Source: AP-15 sp963700185 (GTDB lineage Bacteria > Pseudomonadota > Alphaproteobacteria > ATCC43930 > CGMCC-115725). From it: 64,000 nucleotides of DNA. Within the stretch, counting starts at the first letter, position 1. The number at the start of each line of letters is the position of its first letter. The notes beneath the pieces were generated by a model. That model was given only the letters and a program-made list of their open reading frames with translations, had not been told where the DNA came from and searched no databases. This document shows positions 34,358-44,585 of this stretch, in pieces. The stretch lies in contig CAVOWP010000007.1 in the NCBI GenBank assembly GCA_963700185.1, forward strand, positions 62,001 to 126,000. Direction: 5' to 3'. The position numbers and the translations under genes are program-made.

Positions 34358-35239
34358 TTGAGTATTGCCAGCATGACCGGTTTTGCGCGGGCTCAAGGGG
34401 ACGAACTCGGCATCAGCTGGGTTTGGGAGATCAAGAGCGTCAACGGCAAGTCGCTCGATTTGCGGCTTCGGCTGGCGCCGGGCTTCGATCCGCTGGAGCC
34501 TCAGCTTCGCGCGCTGCTGGCGCAGCGTTTCCGCCGAGGCAACTTCTCCGCCAACCTCGCGGTCACTCGCACCGTGCCAGCGGCAGTGCGCGTCAATCGC
34601 GAGACATTAGCTCAGCTCGTCACGCTGATGAATGAGCTGGCGGGCGAGATCGAGGCGGCGCCGCCGCGTATCGACGGCCTTCTGGCTTTGCGCGGCGTGG
34701 TGGAGACGGTTGAAGACGAACCGGATGACGTGCTGGAGGAACGCCGGCATGCTGTTTTCGAAAGCTGGGCGACGGCGCTCAACGCGTTGGCCGGCGCCAG
34801 GTCGGAGGAGGGCACTCGTCTCGCCGCCGTCCTGCACAGCCAACTCGCGGAGATGTCGGCCCTGGTAGAGGCGGCGGCGGGATGCGCGGCGGCGCAGCCG
34901 TCGGCGATTCGCGAAAGGCTGCAGACACTGTTGGCGAATATCGCCGATCTCGCCCCGGGAATGCCGGAGGAGCGGGTCGCGCAAGAAATGGCGCTGCTCA
35001 TCGCCCGCTCGGATATTCGCGAGGAGCTCGAGCGCCTGCGGGCGCACCTCGACCAGGCTGCCGATCTGCTGCGGCAGGACGAGGCGGTCGGACGCCGTCT
35101 CGATTTCCTTTGCCAGGAGTTGAACCGCGAAGCCAATACGTTGTGCTCGAAATCGGCCGATATCGAGCTGACCCGAGTGGGGCTTTCCTTGAAAGCGGCG
35201 GTCGAGCAATTCCGTGAGCAGGTGCAGAACATCGAATGA
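34358..35239 (+). CDS. yicC: YicC-family endoribonuclease
   Basis: The 293-residue protein shows the YicC signature from its first residues (SMTGFARAQG, WEIKSVNGKSLDLRLRLAPGF) to its end (DFLCQELNREANTLCSKSADIELT). YicC proteins are RNA endonucleases. The start is a TTG at 34358 with GGGAGAG upstream; an ATG at 34373 would remove five residues that the family normally has. Its stop overlaps the gmk start (ATGA), so the two are translationally coupled. Confidence 0.92.
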   Translation: MSIASMTGFARAQGDELGISWVWEIKSVNGKSLDLRLRLAPGFDPLEPQLRALLAQRFRRGNFSANLAVTRTVPAAVRVNRETLAQLVTLMNELAGEIEAAPPRIDGLLALRGVVETVEDEPDDVLEERRHAVFESWATALNALAGARSEEGTRLAAVLHSQLAEMSALVEAAAGCAAAQPSAIRERLQTLLANIADLAPGMPEERVAQEMALLIARSDIREELERLRAHLDQAADLLRQDEAVGRRLDFLCQELNREANTLCSKSADIELTRVGLSLKAAVEQFREQVQNIE

Positions 35240-35871
35240 GCCCGCCAGCAATCGAGAGGCGCGGGTTCTTGCTGGTCCTCTCGTCGCCATCGGGGGCAGG
35301 GAAAACGACGATCACTCGGCGACTCGTTGCGGGTGACCCTGGGCTCACCCTGTCGGTTTCGGTGACGACCCGTCCGCCGCGGGACGATGAAGTGGAAGGG
35401 CGCGACTACTGTTTCATCGACCGGTGCCGCTTCGACGAGATGCTCGCGAAAGGCGAACTCCTCGAGCACGCGACGGTGTTCGGCAACTGCTACGGCACGC
35501 CTCGCGTGCCGATCGAGGCGGCGCTCGCCGCCGGGCGCGATGTCGTCGGAGACGTTGACTGGCAGGGCACCCAACAGCTCGCGAAGAGCGTCCCGCGTGA
35601 TCTCGTTTCGGTCTTCGTGCTGCCACCCAGCCTTGCCGCGCTCGATGCACGGCTACGCGGCCGCGCCCAGGACAGCGCGGACGTGGTCGCCTCCCGGATG
35701 ACCAAATCGGCCGAGGAGATGAGCCACTGGCTGGAATACGACTACGTGATCGTCAACCGCGACGTCGAGGAAAGCGTCGCGCAAGTCCGTGCCATCGTCA
35801 CGGCAGAGCGGCTGCGGCGAAAACGACAGCTCGGCCTCGCCGAATTCGTCGACGGCTTGCGCGCGGGCTGA
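35236..35871 (+). CDS. gmk: Guanylate kinase
   Basis: The 211-residue protein phosphorylates GMP to GDP. The P-loop SPSGAGKT is at 17-24, followed by TTRPPRDDEVEGRDYCFID (GMP binding), and GDVDWQGTQQL with the family's conserved Asp. It overlaps the end of yicC by 4 bases and closes the operon that begins with fabD. Confidence 0.96.
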   Translation: MSPPAIERRGFLLVLSSPSGAGKTTITRRLVAGDPGLTLSVSVTTRPPRDDEVEGRDYCFIDRCRFDEMLAKGELLEHATVFGNCYGTPRVPIEAALAAGRDVVGDVDWQGTQQLAKSVPRDLVSVFVLPPSLAALDARLRGRAQDSADVVASRMTKSAEEMSHWLEYDYVIVNRDVEESVAQVRAIVTAERLRRKRQLGLAEFVDGLRAG

Positions 35872-35874
35872 CAA

Positions 35875-35896
35875 GGCGCCCCCGCTGGAGGGCGCC
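35875..35896. terminator. Hairpin between convergent gmk and phosphodiesterase genes
   Basis: GGCGCCC (35875-35881) and GGGCGCC (35890-35896) form a 7-bp GC-only stem with an 8-base loop just after the gmk stop. There is no T-run, so termination activity is only suggested by its place between two converging genes. Confidence 0.45.
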
Positions 35897-35922
35897 CGTC
35901 GTGTCAGGTCCGATTAGTCACG

Positions 35923-37681
35923 TCATTTTCCACTGTCGAGATCGAGGCCGGGCAGGACCTGGGTGCCCTCTTCCCGCACCGCATCTAGCTTGTTCGGATC
36001 GAGACCCAAAGCTGCCAGGATCGTCGGCGCGATCTGATAGGTTTCGACCGGGCTCGTCACCGTCCGAGCAGAAAAACTCGGATTTGACAGCAACATCATC
36101 ACGTTCGTGTCATCGTGTGAGAAGCCGCCGTGTTCAGCAAGTTTCTTGCCGCTTCCCGAATAGGTAACTCCGATATTCGGCGTAACGATGATATCCGGCG
36201 TGCGCGGGTCGCCGTCTGGTGGCAGCCCCGGCGGGTTGAACATCTGGGCGATCCCGGGTCCGGAGAAGATCTCACCGATCCCAGCGATGTTGTTCGTGGC
36301 CGGCGACTGACTTTCCAGCATTCCCACGGCACTCGCGGTTTTTGTCGAATCCGACAGCCAGATCAGCGAAATGTCGTCTTCGGTCGGCCCGATGCCGTCG
36401 GGATTTGCCGGCGACTCTGGAGGATGGCAACAGGTCTTGCAGGATCGTCGCAGGCGATGTCGTTATCGGGTCATTCGGCGTGGTCGATATGCCCAGGTAG
36501 CGAGCGGAGTCGATTGGCCTCTGGCCATGCTTGGCCGAAATGATGATCAGGGTCGACTGATAGAGCCGGCGGTTTTTTTTGAGTTCGGCTACCATTTTTC
36601 CAATCGAACTGTCGGCAAACTGGATCTCGTTCAGCAGGGCCGGCGTAGGCGTGCCGATATTGTCTTGGTAGCCGCCGGTTACGGTCGGATTGAGCGTCTT
36701 TTCAATGAGCTTCTGGCCCACACTGACCACTTGGAAATTCATCCCGAAGACGGTCGGAACCGGCTGGCGAAACGTGCCGCTGTGATCCTTGCCATCGATT
36801 TCGTTGAGGATCGCCTGCACCTTCAAGCTGTCGTAACACAGGATATTCTGGAAGCTGTCGGTCCAGGCATTGCTACTGGATACAGCGGTCTGATCCGGTA
36901 GCGGGTTGCAGCCGGGCACGGTGAGCAACGCTACCGGAATCGAGTTGATTTCCGGCGAGTAGTAATCGTCGACGTTTGTACCGTTGCCGGGGCCCGAGAC
37001 CGACGAGTAGGAAGGATGCTTGTCCGACCACGCGGTGTAGCCGCCCGCTTTGTGCACCACGCCAAAAATCGTGTTCGCGCGAACGAAGTTCCAAGGATAG
37101 ACGGGAGCGCAGTTGTGGGCCGGGTCGCGCTCGAGCTTGTTCGGGTCGATTGACGCGATCTCGCCGTCCACGCCTGCGGGCGCTCCCCCATTCAGGAGGA
37201 GCTTATTAATATCGATCCCCTCGTCGAATTCCGTTCTCGTGCCCATCGGAGGGGCCCCGGACGTGCAAAGGTTCGGCGCTCCAGCAACGCCGTTGCCTGT
37301 CGTCGTAGCCGGCGGATCGAGCGAGCGGTCGTAGGCGACGTCATAGAATGCGCCGACGGTTCGCGGCGAGCCTCCGCTCACCAGCGCCATCAGTCCGGGG
37401 AACGAATCGGACGGCTCCGAGGTGGCGGCCGTCAGATAATTCACTCCCGTCTCCGCAAGTTCGGCCAGATTGGGGCAATAGGGCGCACCGCCGTTGACGC
37501 CGCTGATCCCTTGCGCGCAGTTGATAAAATCGAGGGCGTGCATGCCATCGATGCTGATCAGCAGCACGTGCTGAATGCCGCCTTTGTCGTAACCGCCCTG
37601 CAAATCGGCATGAACCGGCGAACCTGCCGAAGCTGCCAGAAGCCAGGCGCCGACAGCGGCGCCTTCCAGGAATTTCCGCAT
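35923..37681 (-). pseudogene. Secreted type I phosphodiesterase/alkaline phosphatase-superfamily protein, one-base frameshift
   Basis: The frame opens with a Sec signal peptide ending at SPVHA, then LLISIDGMHALDF (metal-binding Asp), SDSFPGLMALVSGGSP with a probable Ser nucleophile, and ISAKHGQRPID. This is the nucleotide pyrophosphatase/phosphodiesterase pattern, and the enzyme should be periplasmic. The frame breaks at about 36416-36428. One surplus base there separates it from a second frame holding PDGIGPTEDDISLIWLSDS and the last metal site AEHGGFSHDDTNV. Dropping one base gives an intact 585-residue protein. Sequencing error is likelier than decay. Confidence 0.8.
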
Positions 37682-37780
37682 AATTTATCCCTCATTTTAG
37701 GTAGGCAGCGGGACGCTATGCGGGGCCGGTGAAACTGCGACGACAGATTGATGGCAGTTGCATGACAATAAACCACCGGG

Positions 37781-38596
37781 CTATCTGTCCTCGACAACCC
37801 GCGCAATCGCGCAGAACTCGGCGACCGCGAGCTCTTCGGCACGCGCCGTCGGCGCGACCCCGGCGCGCGCGAGGAGCGGCTCGACCGGGACGCCGAGCGT
37901 CTTGAGGCTGGTGCGCAGCATCTTGCGGCGCTGCCCGAATGCGGCAGCGGTAACGCGTTCGAGGGCAGGCTGGTCGGCAGGAGCGAGCGGTTCGGGGCGC
38001 GGAACGATGCGGACGACGCTCGAAGTTACTTTGGGCGGCGGCACAAAGGCGCGCGGCGGGATATCGAACAGAACTTGCGGCTCGGCCAGCCACTGAACCA
38101 GCACCGACAGCCGTCCGTAGGATTTGCTGCGCGCCGCCGCCGTCAGGCGTTCGGCCACCTCGCGCTGAAACATCAACGTCAGGCTCTCGTATTCGCCGAT
38201 CCGATCGAGCCAGCCGATGAGCAATGGGGTAGCGATATTGTACGGCAGATTGGCGACGATCTTACGTGGCGCATCCGACAGCTCGACCGGGTCGAGCCTC
38301 AGCGCGTCGCCGGCGACCAGCTCGAGGCGGCCGGGATAAGCCGCGGCAATCTCACCGAGCGCGGCCAGGCAGCGCTCGTCGCGCTCAATCGCCAAGATCC
38401 GGCGCGCTCCGGCGGCGAGCAGGGCCCGCGTCAAAGCCCCCGGACCGGGGCCGATCTCGACGACCGTCGTATCCTCGAGCGGTCCCGCGGCGCGGGCGAT
38501 CCGACCGGTCAGATTGAGATCGAGAAGAAAATTTTGCCCGAGGCTCTTGCGTGCAACAATGCCGTGCCGAGCGATCACCTCGCGCAGCGGCGGCAA
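37781..38596 (-). CDS. ksgA: 16S rRNA (adenine1518/1519-N6)-dimethyltransferase RsmA/KsgA
   Basis: The 271-residue protein has SLGQNFLLD at the start, the SAM-binding VEIGPGPGALTRALL, and the catalytic NLPYNIATPLL, which defines the KsgA/RsmA family. It dimethylates two adenines near the 3' end of 16S rRNA as a late step in 30S assembly. It lies 23 bases downstream of pdxA at the end of lptF-lptG-lptD-surA-pdxA-ksgA. Confidence 0.96.
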   Translation of the reverse strand: MPPLREVIARHGIVARKSLGQNFLLDLNLTGRIARAAGPLEDTTVVEIGPGPGALTRALLAAGARRILAIERDERCLAALGEIAAAYPGRLELVAGDALRLDPVELSDAPRKIVANLPYNIATPLLIGWLDRIGEYESLTLMFQREVAERLTAAARSKSYGRLSVLVQWLAEPQVLFDIPPRAFVPPPKVTSSVVRIVPRPEPLAPADQPALERVTAAAFGQRRKMLRTSLKTLGVPVEPLLARAGVAPTARAEELAVAEFCAIARVVEDR

Positions 38597-38619
38597 GGAG
38601 GGCGGAGACGGATCGCCCT

Positions 38620-39630
38620 TCAGCTGCCGGCCGAGCGCCTGGCAGCCATTTCAGCGGCCAGCCGCAGCGCGGCGATCAGGCTATCGGGCCGCGCGGTGCC
38701 GCGACCGGCGATCGCCAGCGCCGTTCCGTGATCGGGCGAGGTGCGCACAAAAGGCAGACCCAAGGTCATGTTGATCCCGCCGTAAAAGTCGATCGTCTTG
38801 ATCGGGATCAGCGCCTGGTCGTGGTACATGCACAAAGCTGCGTCATAGGCGCCGCGCGCCTCGGCGTGAAACATCGTGTCGGGCGGGAACGGGCCGCGCG
38901 CATCTATCCCGCCGCCACGTAATTCGGCGAGAGCCGGCCGGATTATCTCGATCTCCTCGCGACCGAGACTGCCGGCCTCTCCGGCGTGCGGATTGAGCCC
39001 GGCGACCGCCACGACCGGAGAGCCAACACCAAAATCGCGACGCAGCGCGGCGTCCGTGATATGCGCGGCGTGGACGATGGCCGCCGAGGACAGGCTTTCG
39101 ATCGCCCGGCGCAGCGGGAGATGGATGGTGACGGGAACAACGCGCAGCTCCGAGCACACCAGCATCATGATCGGAGCCGCACCACCCCCCGCGAGCTCGG
39201 CGAGGTATTCGGTGTGTCCAGGATGGTGAAAGCCCGCTCGATACAGGTTTTCCTTCTGGATCGGGTTTGTGACGAGCGCCGCGGCCCACCCGTTGCGGAC
39301 ATCGCGAACGGCGGTTTGGATCGCGCCGAGTATCGCCGGCGCATCGGCGGGGTCTGGGTGGCCTGGCTGGGCACGGATAGCCGTATCGATCGGCACGACC
39401 GGGAGCGCGTCCGCGAAGACGGAGGGCGCTCGATCCGGAGCGTCGATCGGCCGGATCGGCACTGGCCAGTCGAGCCGCCGAGCCAACGAGGCGAGTCGAT
39501 CGGGATCGTCGATCAGGTAGAAGGCAGGGAGGTCGCGGCGACTTTCGAGCCAAGCCTTGAGGGCGATCTCACCGCCGATGCCGGCCGGCTCGCCCATCGT
39601 CAAGGCGAGCGGCAGCGCCATCGCGCTCAC
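38620..39630 (-). CDS. pdxA: 4-hydroxythreonine-4-phosphate dehydrogenase PdxA
   Basis: The 336-residue protein starts with LTMGEPAGIGGEIALKAW and has FHHPGHTEYLAELAG, GLNPHAGEAGSLGREE and a MYHDQALIPIKTI metal-site stretch, all PdxA hallmarks. It oxidises 4-phosphohydroxythreonine in the DXP-dependent vitamin B6 pathway. Its start overlaps the surA stop by four bases, giving translational coupling. Confidence 0.96.
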   Translation of the reverse strand: MSAMALPLALTMGEPAGIGGEIALKAWLESRRDLPAFYLIDDPDRLASLARRLDWPVPIRPIDAPDRAPSVFADALPVVPIDTAIRAQPGHPDPADAPAILGAIQTAVRDVRNGWAAALVTNPIQKENLYRAGFHHPGHTEYLAELAGGGAAPIMMLVCSELRVVPVTIHLPLRRAIESLSSAAIVHAAHITDAALRRDFGVGSPVVAVAGLNPHAGEAGSLGREEIEIIRPALAELRGGGIDARGPFPPDTMFHAEARGAYDAALCMYHDQALIPIKTIDFYGGINMTLGLPFVRTSPDHGTALAIAGRGTARPDSLIAALRLAAEMAARRSAGS

Positions 39631-40988
39631 ACCCTGACATCGACAAAGGCGGTACGCCGCAGATCGCGCATATAACGCCGCGCCAGCGTCTCGAGGCGCT
39701 GCCGCATTAGAGTTTCGGCGATTTCGTCACGCGATGGCACGGTTGGGGGGCCGGGGGGCGCCGCCTTCTCGCACATCATGATCACCCCGACCCCGTTTTT
39801 TTGCACGATCGGGGGCGAGGTCTGCCCTGCGTCCAGCCCGAGCACGATATTACGCATCGCGGGGGTCACCTGGTCGACGCGCAGCCGGCCTTCGCTGGAT
39901 AGCTGCGCCGAGCCCTTTTCCTTGCCGATCTTCAGCAGCTCTTCGCAATTCTTGGCGGTGGTCTTGGCGCTCTGCGCCTCGGCAATCGCGGCGCGGCGCA
40001 TTTGCTCAGTGGCCTGCTGCGGCAATGGAAAGACGATCTGGACGAGGTGCACCAGGCTCTCCTCAGGGCCGGCGGCGCGGCCCGAGCGGCGGTCGAGCAC
40101 GAGCAGCAAATAGTAGCCCGCCCCGGCGCGGATCGGCGGCGATAATTCACCCGACCGCATCTGGGCTACCGCTTTGCCGAGTTCCGGGCTCAACTGTTCC
40201 GCGCGTACCCAGCCGATGTCTCCACCGACAGCGGCCGTCGCTGATTGCGAGAATTGCTGCGCCACCGCGGAGAACCGGGCGCCCTGCTTCATTTGCTCGG
40301 TGAGCCGCTCGGCGAGCCGCCGCACTTCGTCCTCCTGCTGCGGGTTGTCGACGGCAAGAAAGATCTCGGCGACGCGGCTTTGCGGTTCGTTCGCCGTCTC
40401 CTTTGCGCGCTTCAGCGCGTAATCGATCTCCTCATCCGACACCACATTGGTCTGCGACACCAGTCGGCGCACCAGCTTTTGCCAGACGATCGACGCGGTC
40501 AGCTGATCGACCAGGGCGCTGCGCTCGATTCCGCGCGCCTTCAGAACCTGGTCGAGTTGCCCAGGCTGCATGTTGTTCTGCTTTTCGATCTGCGCGACGG
40601 CCTTGTTGATCTCCTCGTCGGTGGCCGTGACGTTTTGCCGTTTCGCTTCCTGCACTTGCAGCTTCTCGTCGACGATCGTGCGCAGCACCTGGGCGGCGAC
40701 GCGCTGCCGTGTTTCGGGCGAATCCGTCAGGTTTGACGACAGCATCACCATTTTGAGGCGCGACGTGACGTCGGCGACCGAGATCGCCTCGTCGTTGACG
40801 ACCGCGGCGATCCGGGTCTCGCTCACTTGACCGTCCGGCGACGGCGCCGAAGGGCGCTGCGTAGCCGGCGCGCCGGGTGGCGATCCCGCTCCGGTGAGCG
40901 CACGGGCGGCGCTCGCCGGGCCTGACAAGCAGGTCGACCCCACCAGTCCTATGCCCAGTCCTATGCAAAGCCAACGAAGTATCGTCAT
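39627..40988 (-). CDS. surA: Periplasmic chaperone/peptidyl-prolyl isomerase SurA
   Basis: SurA escorts outer-membrane proteins across the periplasm. The 453-residue protein has a signal peptide ending near GPASA, an amino-terminal chaperone region (RIAAVVNDEAISVADVTSRL), and parvulin-type PpiC domains, the first around SRVAEIFLAVD...GGDIGWVRAEQL. The ATG at 40988 is chosen because the signal peptide starts there. It sits between lptD and pdxA, the classical order. Confidence 0.94.
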   Translation of the reverse strand: MTILRWLCIGLGIGLVGSTCLSGPASAARALTGAGSPPGAPATQRPSAPSPDGQVSETRIAAVVNDEAISVADVTSRLKMVMLSSNLTDSPETRQRVAAQVLRTIVDEKLQVQEAKRQNVTATDEEINKAVAQIEKQNNMQPGQLDQVLKARGIERSALVDQLTASIVWQKLVRRLVSQTNVVSDEEIDYALKRAKETANEPQSRVAEIFLAVDNPQQEDEVRRLAERLTEQMKQGARFSAVAQQFSQSATAAVGGDIGWVRAEQLSPELGKAVAQMRSGELSPPIRAGAGYYLLLVLDRRSGRAAGPEESLVHLVQIVFPLPQQATEQMRRAAIAEAQSAKTTAKNCEELLKIGKEKGSAQLSSEGRLRVDQVTPAMRNIVLGLDAGQTSPPIVQKNGVGVIMMCEKAAPPGPPTVPSRDEIAETLMRQRLETLARRYMRDLRRTAFVDVRV

Positions 40989-41089
40989 CGGTTTGAACCT
41001 TGCCGCCTGATCGTGTGCTGCCAAAAGATTACACCCAGCGCACAGCTATTGTCCCCGATCGGCATGTGCCGGATGGGGGCGACGACCCC

Positions 41090-43461
41090 TCACAGGGCAC
41101 CACCCGAGAGGGTCGCGACCGTGCCGCCAATCTCGCCGAGGTTCTTGAACACGACGCTGAACAGCACGGAATACCCGGGTGTCACGTCGCCGCTGCGGAT
41201 TCCCGACTGGGTCACCGCGCCAATAAACGCCATGCATTCGTCTTGATAGATGGCAGACAACGATCCGTAAAGACTGGAGCTGGACGCCTGTGGCGACACC
41301 ACGTTGTTGACGAGAGCGGTGCTGTTGGTGAGGCTGATCGTTTCGGAAGCCTGCATCGACCAATAACGGGTGAGCTTTGCGGTGACGCCAAACGAGAGTT
41401 GCTCGCGTTTTCCATAGATAACGTTCTGGCCGGAGGTTGGAATCGTTACCACCTCGCTTTGCAATTGCGCCGGAAGATAAACAAAATTGCCCGAGATCCG
41501 CAAACTTTGAGGCCCGACGCTGACCCCGATCTGCTGGTTGCGATTGGTCAGAGGCGCGGCGTCGAACCGGAACCGGTAGATCAGATCCAGGTAGGAATTG
41601 GGGGACAGCACCATACGCCCCACCACATCCGAGAGCCTTTTTTCAGCCCCCGAACCAGGTGGCAGAAAAGGGTTGGGCTGTGCGCGGTAACTTTGGCCAA
41701 TCAGCAGGCGATAGCTGCCGCCCTCCTTTTCGTAGAGCCCGAGCTTGGTTCCGTAATCGACCCGCTGACCGGTATCGAGAATGTCGTAGCCCGCCAGGCG
41801 ATCACGCCGGAACAAATCGGTGTCGGAGAGCTCGAATGAAAGGCTGTCCTCGTCCGGGATGTTTCGCCGGTTGCCGCTGCTGGGCGCCGCAAAACCGCCG
41901 ACGATCGGCTCGATCAGTTCCGTCGTGCTCTCGCCTCGGTGAATCAGCGGATAGCTCCACACCAGGCCGACTTGCGGGAACGTGCGGCCGGTTACCAAAC
42001 TGGTCGGCGTCGGCGCCAACGCCGGTTGCCCATTCGCCGGAAAGAAGGCCGACGGCAGCTCAGGGTTCGAGACCGCGCTCAGGTTGGCGATCGAATACCC
42101 GTCGCCGCGCACGCTCGCAGAAGAAATCGTATTGTCCGCCGAGAGGGTCGCTAAACCTCCGGTCCCACTCGGAGCCGAGCGACAGCCGGCGGGTCTGCGT
42201 CCCGACCTCACGAAGGATGTCCAGAATGTTGGCGTTCAGGTTCCAGCGCCCGCCGAGCGGGTCCGGCGGACTCTGCCAATTGCGGTTGGCAACCGGCAGC
42301 ACGACCGGCTGGGTCGAGTCACCGAGGCCGGGCAGCAGCGGCTGGAACAGATACGCGTTGACATCGGTCGAGGCGCGCGCCTCGAAGCCTTCGAGATAGG
42401 CTCGGCTGATCATTGCATTGAGCAGCGGATTGCCAAAGCCAAAGCGCAGCAGATAGGTCTGATCCGAGACGCGCTGGACATCCAGGCCCGTGCGGTAGGT
42501 CTCGTCCAGATCGAAGGCGCTATGCTCATTGATGTGGCCACGCCACTGCTCCCCTTGGCTCGAGGTGCTGTTGCCGGAGCCGACATTGCTGTGATTGAGA
42601 CTGGCGTCCGCGTCGAGCGTCCCATTGGCGAACCGTTCGCGGTATTCCGCATCCAGCAAGGGACCGGCCTTGGTGTAGAACCGCGGCGCGAACGTCACAT
42701 CCTTGTCCGGTCCGAGCACCAGGTAATACGGGATCGTCACATGCGCGCCGAGGGTGTTGGAACTCCCGATCGAGGGGGTTAGGAACCCGCTCGCGCGCTT
42801 TACGGACGGGTCCGGCGTCGACATGTAGGGAGAATAGAAGACCGGCCAGCCGTCGATCTCCATGACCGCATCATGAAACTCGATCAGCTGCAACTCCTTG
42901 TCATGGTCGATCTCGCGCGCCTTGAGCTGCCACAGAGGCGGCGCGCTCGGGTCGTCCTTGCAGAGGTCGCATGGGGAATAGACGCCGCGCGCCAGCTCGG
43001 TGTGATTGTCGTTGGTGCGGCGCATTGTATTGGCCGCCAGCCGCGAGCGGTCGGCGAATAGCATCCGCACGTTCTTCGCAAACCCCTGGCTCATCGAATC
43101 GCGCAGCTCCATGAAATCGGCAAAGACGATTTCGCCGGTCGGCTGCGTGAGGCTGACATTCCCCGAGGCGGTTACGGTATCGGTGCGCTGATTGTAGGTA
43201 ACCGTGTCGGCGAGCAGAACCATTCCGTTCTGTGAGATTTCGACGTGACCGCGCGCGATCGTGAGGGCCAGCTGTTCGTCGTACTGGATCTCATCGGCGC
43301 GAAACAGGATCGGGGCGTTTTTGTCTTCGTGGGCACCGCCGCCAAAGGAGGAATTCGGCGGCCGCTGGAACTGCCGCGCCCACCATCAAGAGCACACCGA
43401 GGAGGCTGCTCACGAGCCATGCGGCAATCCCGCGGCATTTGCGGCTCGGCCAGCCGCCCAT
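41090..43461 (-). pseudogene. lptD: LPS-assembly protein LptD, two one-base frameshifts
   Basis: LptD is the outer-membrane barrel that inserts lipopolysaccharide. The ATG at 43461 overlaps the lptG stop (TGATG) and opens a signal peptide ending in AAVPAAA. The frame then shifts at about 43347-43356 to the periplasmic OstA-like domain (APILFRADEIQYD, YSPYMSTPDPSVKRASGFLTPSIG). It shifts again at 42119-42127 into the carboxy-terminal barrel (SASVRGDGYSIANLS to the end). Deleting one base at each site gives a continuous 789-residue protein. Both domains look fully conserved, so indel errors are the simplest explanation. Confidence 0.88.
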
Positions 43462-44558
43462 CAGCCATCTTCCAGATGGAGCAGCATCGAGGTGCCGAAA
43501 ATCAGGCTTATTCCGGTCGGTGTCCAGGCCGCTAACGTGACCGGGATCTTGGTGGAAAGCCCCAGCGCAAACACGATGTCCGAGACGAAATACAAGAGGA
43601 ACCCGCTGGCGACCCCGCCGACAATCATCAAGGTGGCGCCCCCGCGCCGCTGCATCCGCAGACTGAAGGTCGCCGCGACCAAGACCATCGCACACAACAA
43701 GAACGGGCGGGCTAGCAGCACGTTGAAATGCAGCCGGTGGCGCTGGGCCGGAAAGCCCGACTGTTCAAGCAACTCGATGAACCCCGGCAAGTCCCAGAAC
43801 GACATGGTGTCCGGCGAGGCGAAGCTCTCCTCGATCTTGCGCGGGGTCAGGGTAGTCGCCAGGTGTATCTCGTCGAATGGCCGGGGAGGCTCGTCGGCGG
43901 CCCAGCGAATACCGTTCTCGATGACCCAATCGCCGCTTTCGAGCCGCGCGGTCTGCGCGTCGATGCGGGAGGTGAACTGGGTCGAGTCGTTGAAAAAGAA
44001 GAGTGTGACCGCATCGAGGACCAATTGCTGAGAGGCAATCTTGCCGGCGTGGATCACGATTTGATTGCCGGCTTGGTCACTTTGACGGAGCCACAAGCCC
44101 GAATCGGAAAGGGCCAGCTGGTCGGAGCCCTGACGGAGAATGTGACTTTCGAGCTTCTCGTAGACTGCCTCGGTCAGCGAAGCGATCGGATTGAAAACCG
44201 TCACCGCGACGAGACCGATCAGAAACGCAACGAGTACGGCCGGGGTCAGAAACTGCCAAACGGAAACTCCTGCCGCGCGAGCGACGACGAGCTCGTTGTT
44301 GCGGGTCAGACGCCAGAAGGCGAGCATCGTCCCGAACAGGATGGCGAAGGGCAGGACCTCTTGCGCCGTGTGCGGCAGCTTCAAGGCCGCCATTTCTAGC
44401 AGCAACCCCAAGGTCGCCTGGATTTTGGCGCCGCCGCGGCGGATCAGCTCGATGTAATCGAGCAGAAAGGTGATGATGACCATCGCCGCGAAGACGCCGC
44501 CGAACCATACCGAGAATTGGCGGGCAATGTAGGCGGAGAAGGTCTTCGCGACGTGCAA
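43461..44558 (-). CDS. lptG: LPS export ABC transporter permease LptG
   Basis: The 365-residue YjgP/YjgQ-type permease has three amino-terminal membrane helices, a periplasmic beta-jellyroll and three carboxy-terminal helices. TRNNELVVARAAGVSVW and the final FALGLSTKIPVTLAAWTPTG match LptG rather than LptF. With LptF and the LptB ATPase (not in the window) it pulls LPS from the inner membrane. Its stop overlaps the lptD start. Confidence 0.93.
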   Translation of the reverse strand: MHVAKTFSAYIARQFSVWFGGVFAAMVIITFLLDYIELIRRGGAKIQATLGLLLEMAALKLPHTAQEVLPFAILFGTMLAFWRLTRNNELVVARAAGVSVWQFLTPAVLVAFLIGLVAVTVFNPIASLTEAVYEKLESHILRQGSDQLALSDSGLWLRQSDQAGNQIVIHAGKIASQQLVLDAVTLFFFNDSTQFTSRIDAQTARLESGDWVIENGIRWAADEPPRPFDEIHLATTLTPRKIEESFASPDTMSFWDLPGFIELLEQSGFPAQRHRLHFNVLLARPFLLCAMVLVAATFSLRMQRRGGATLMIVGGVASGFLLYFVSDIVFALGLSTKIPVTLAAWTPTGISLIFGTSMLLHLEDG

Positions 44559-44585
44559 CGGCCCCCTCCGAATCGCCGCAGGTTG

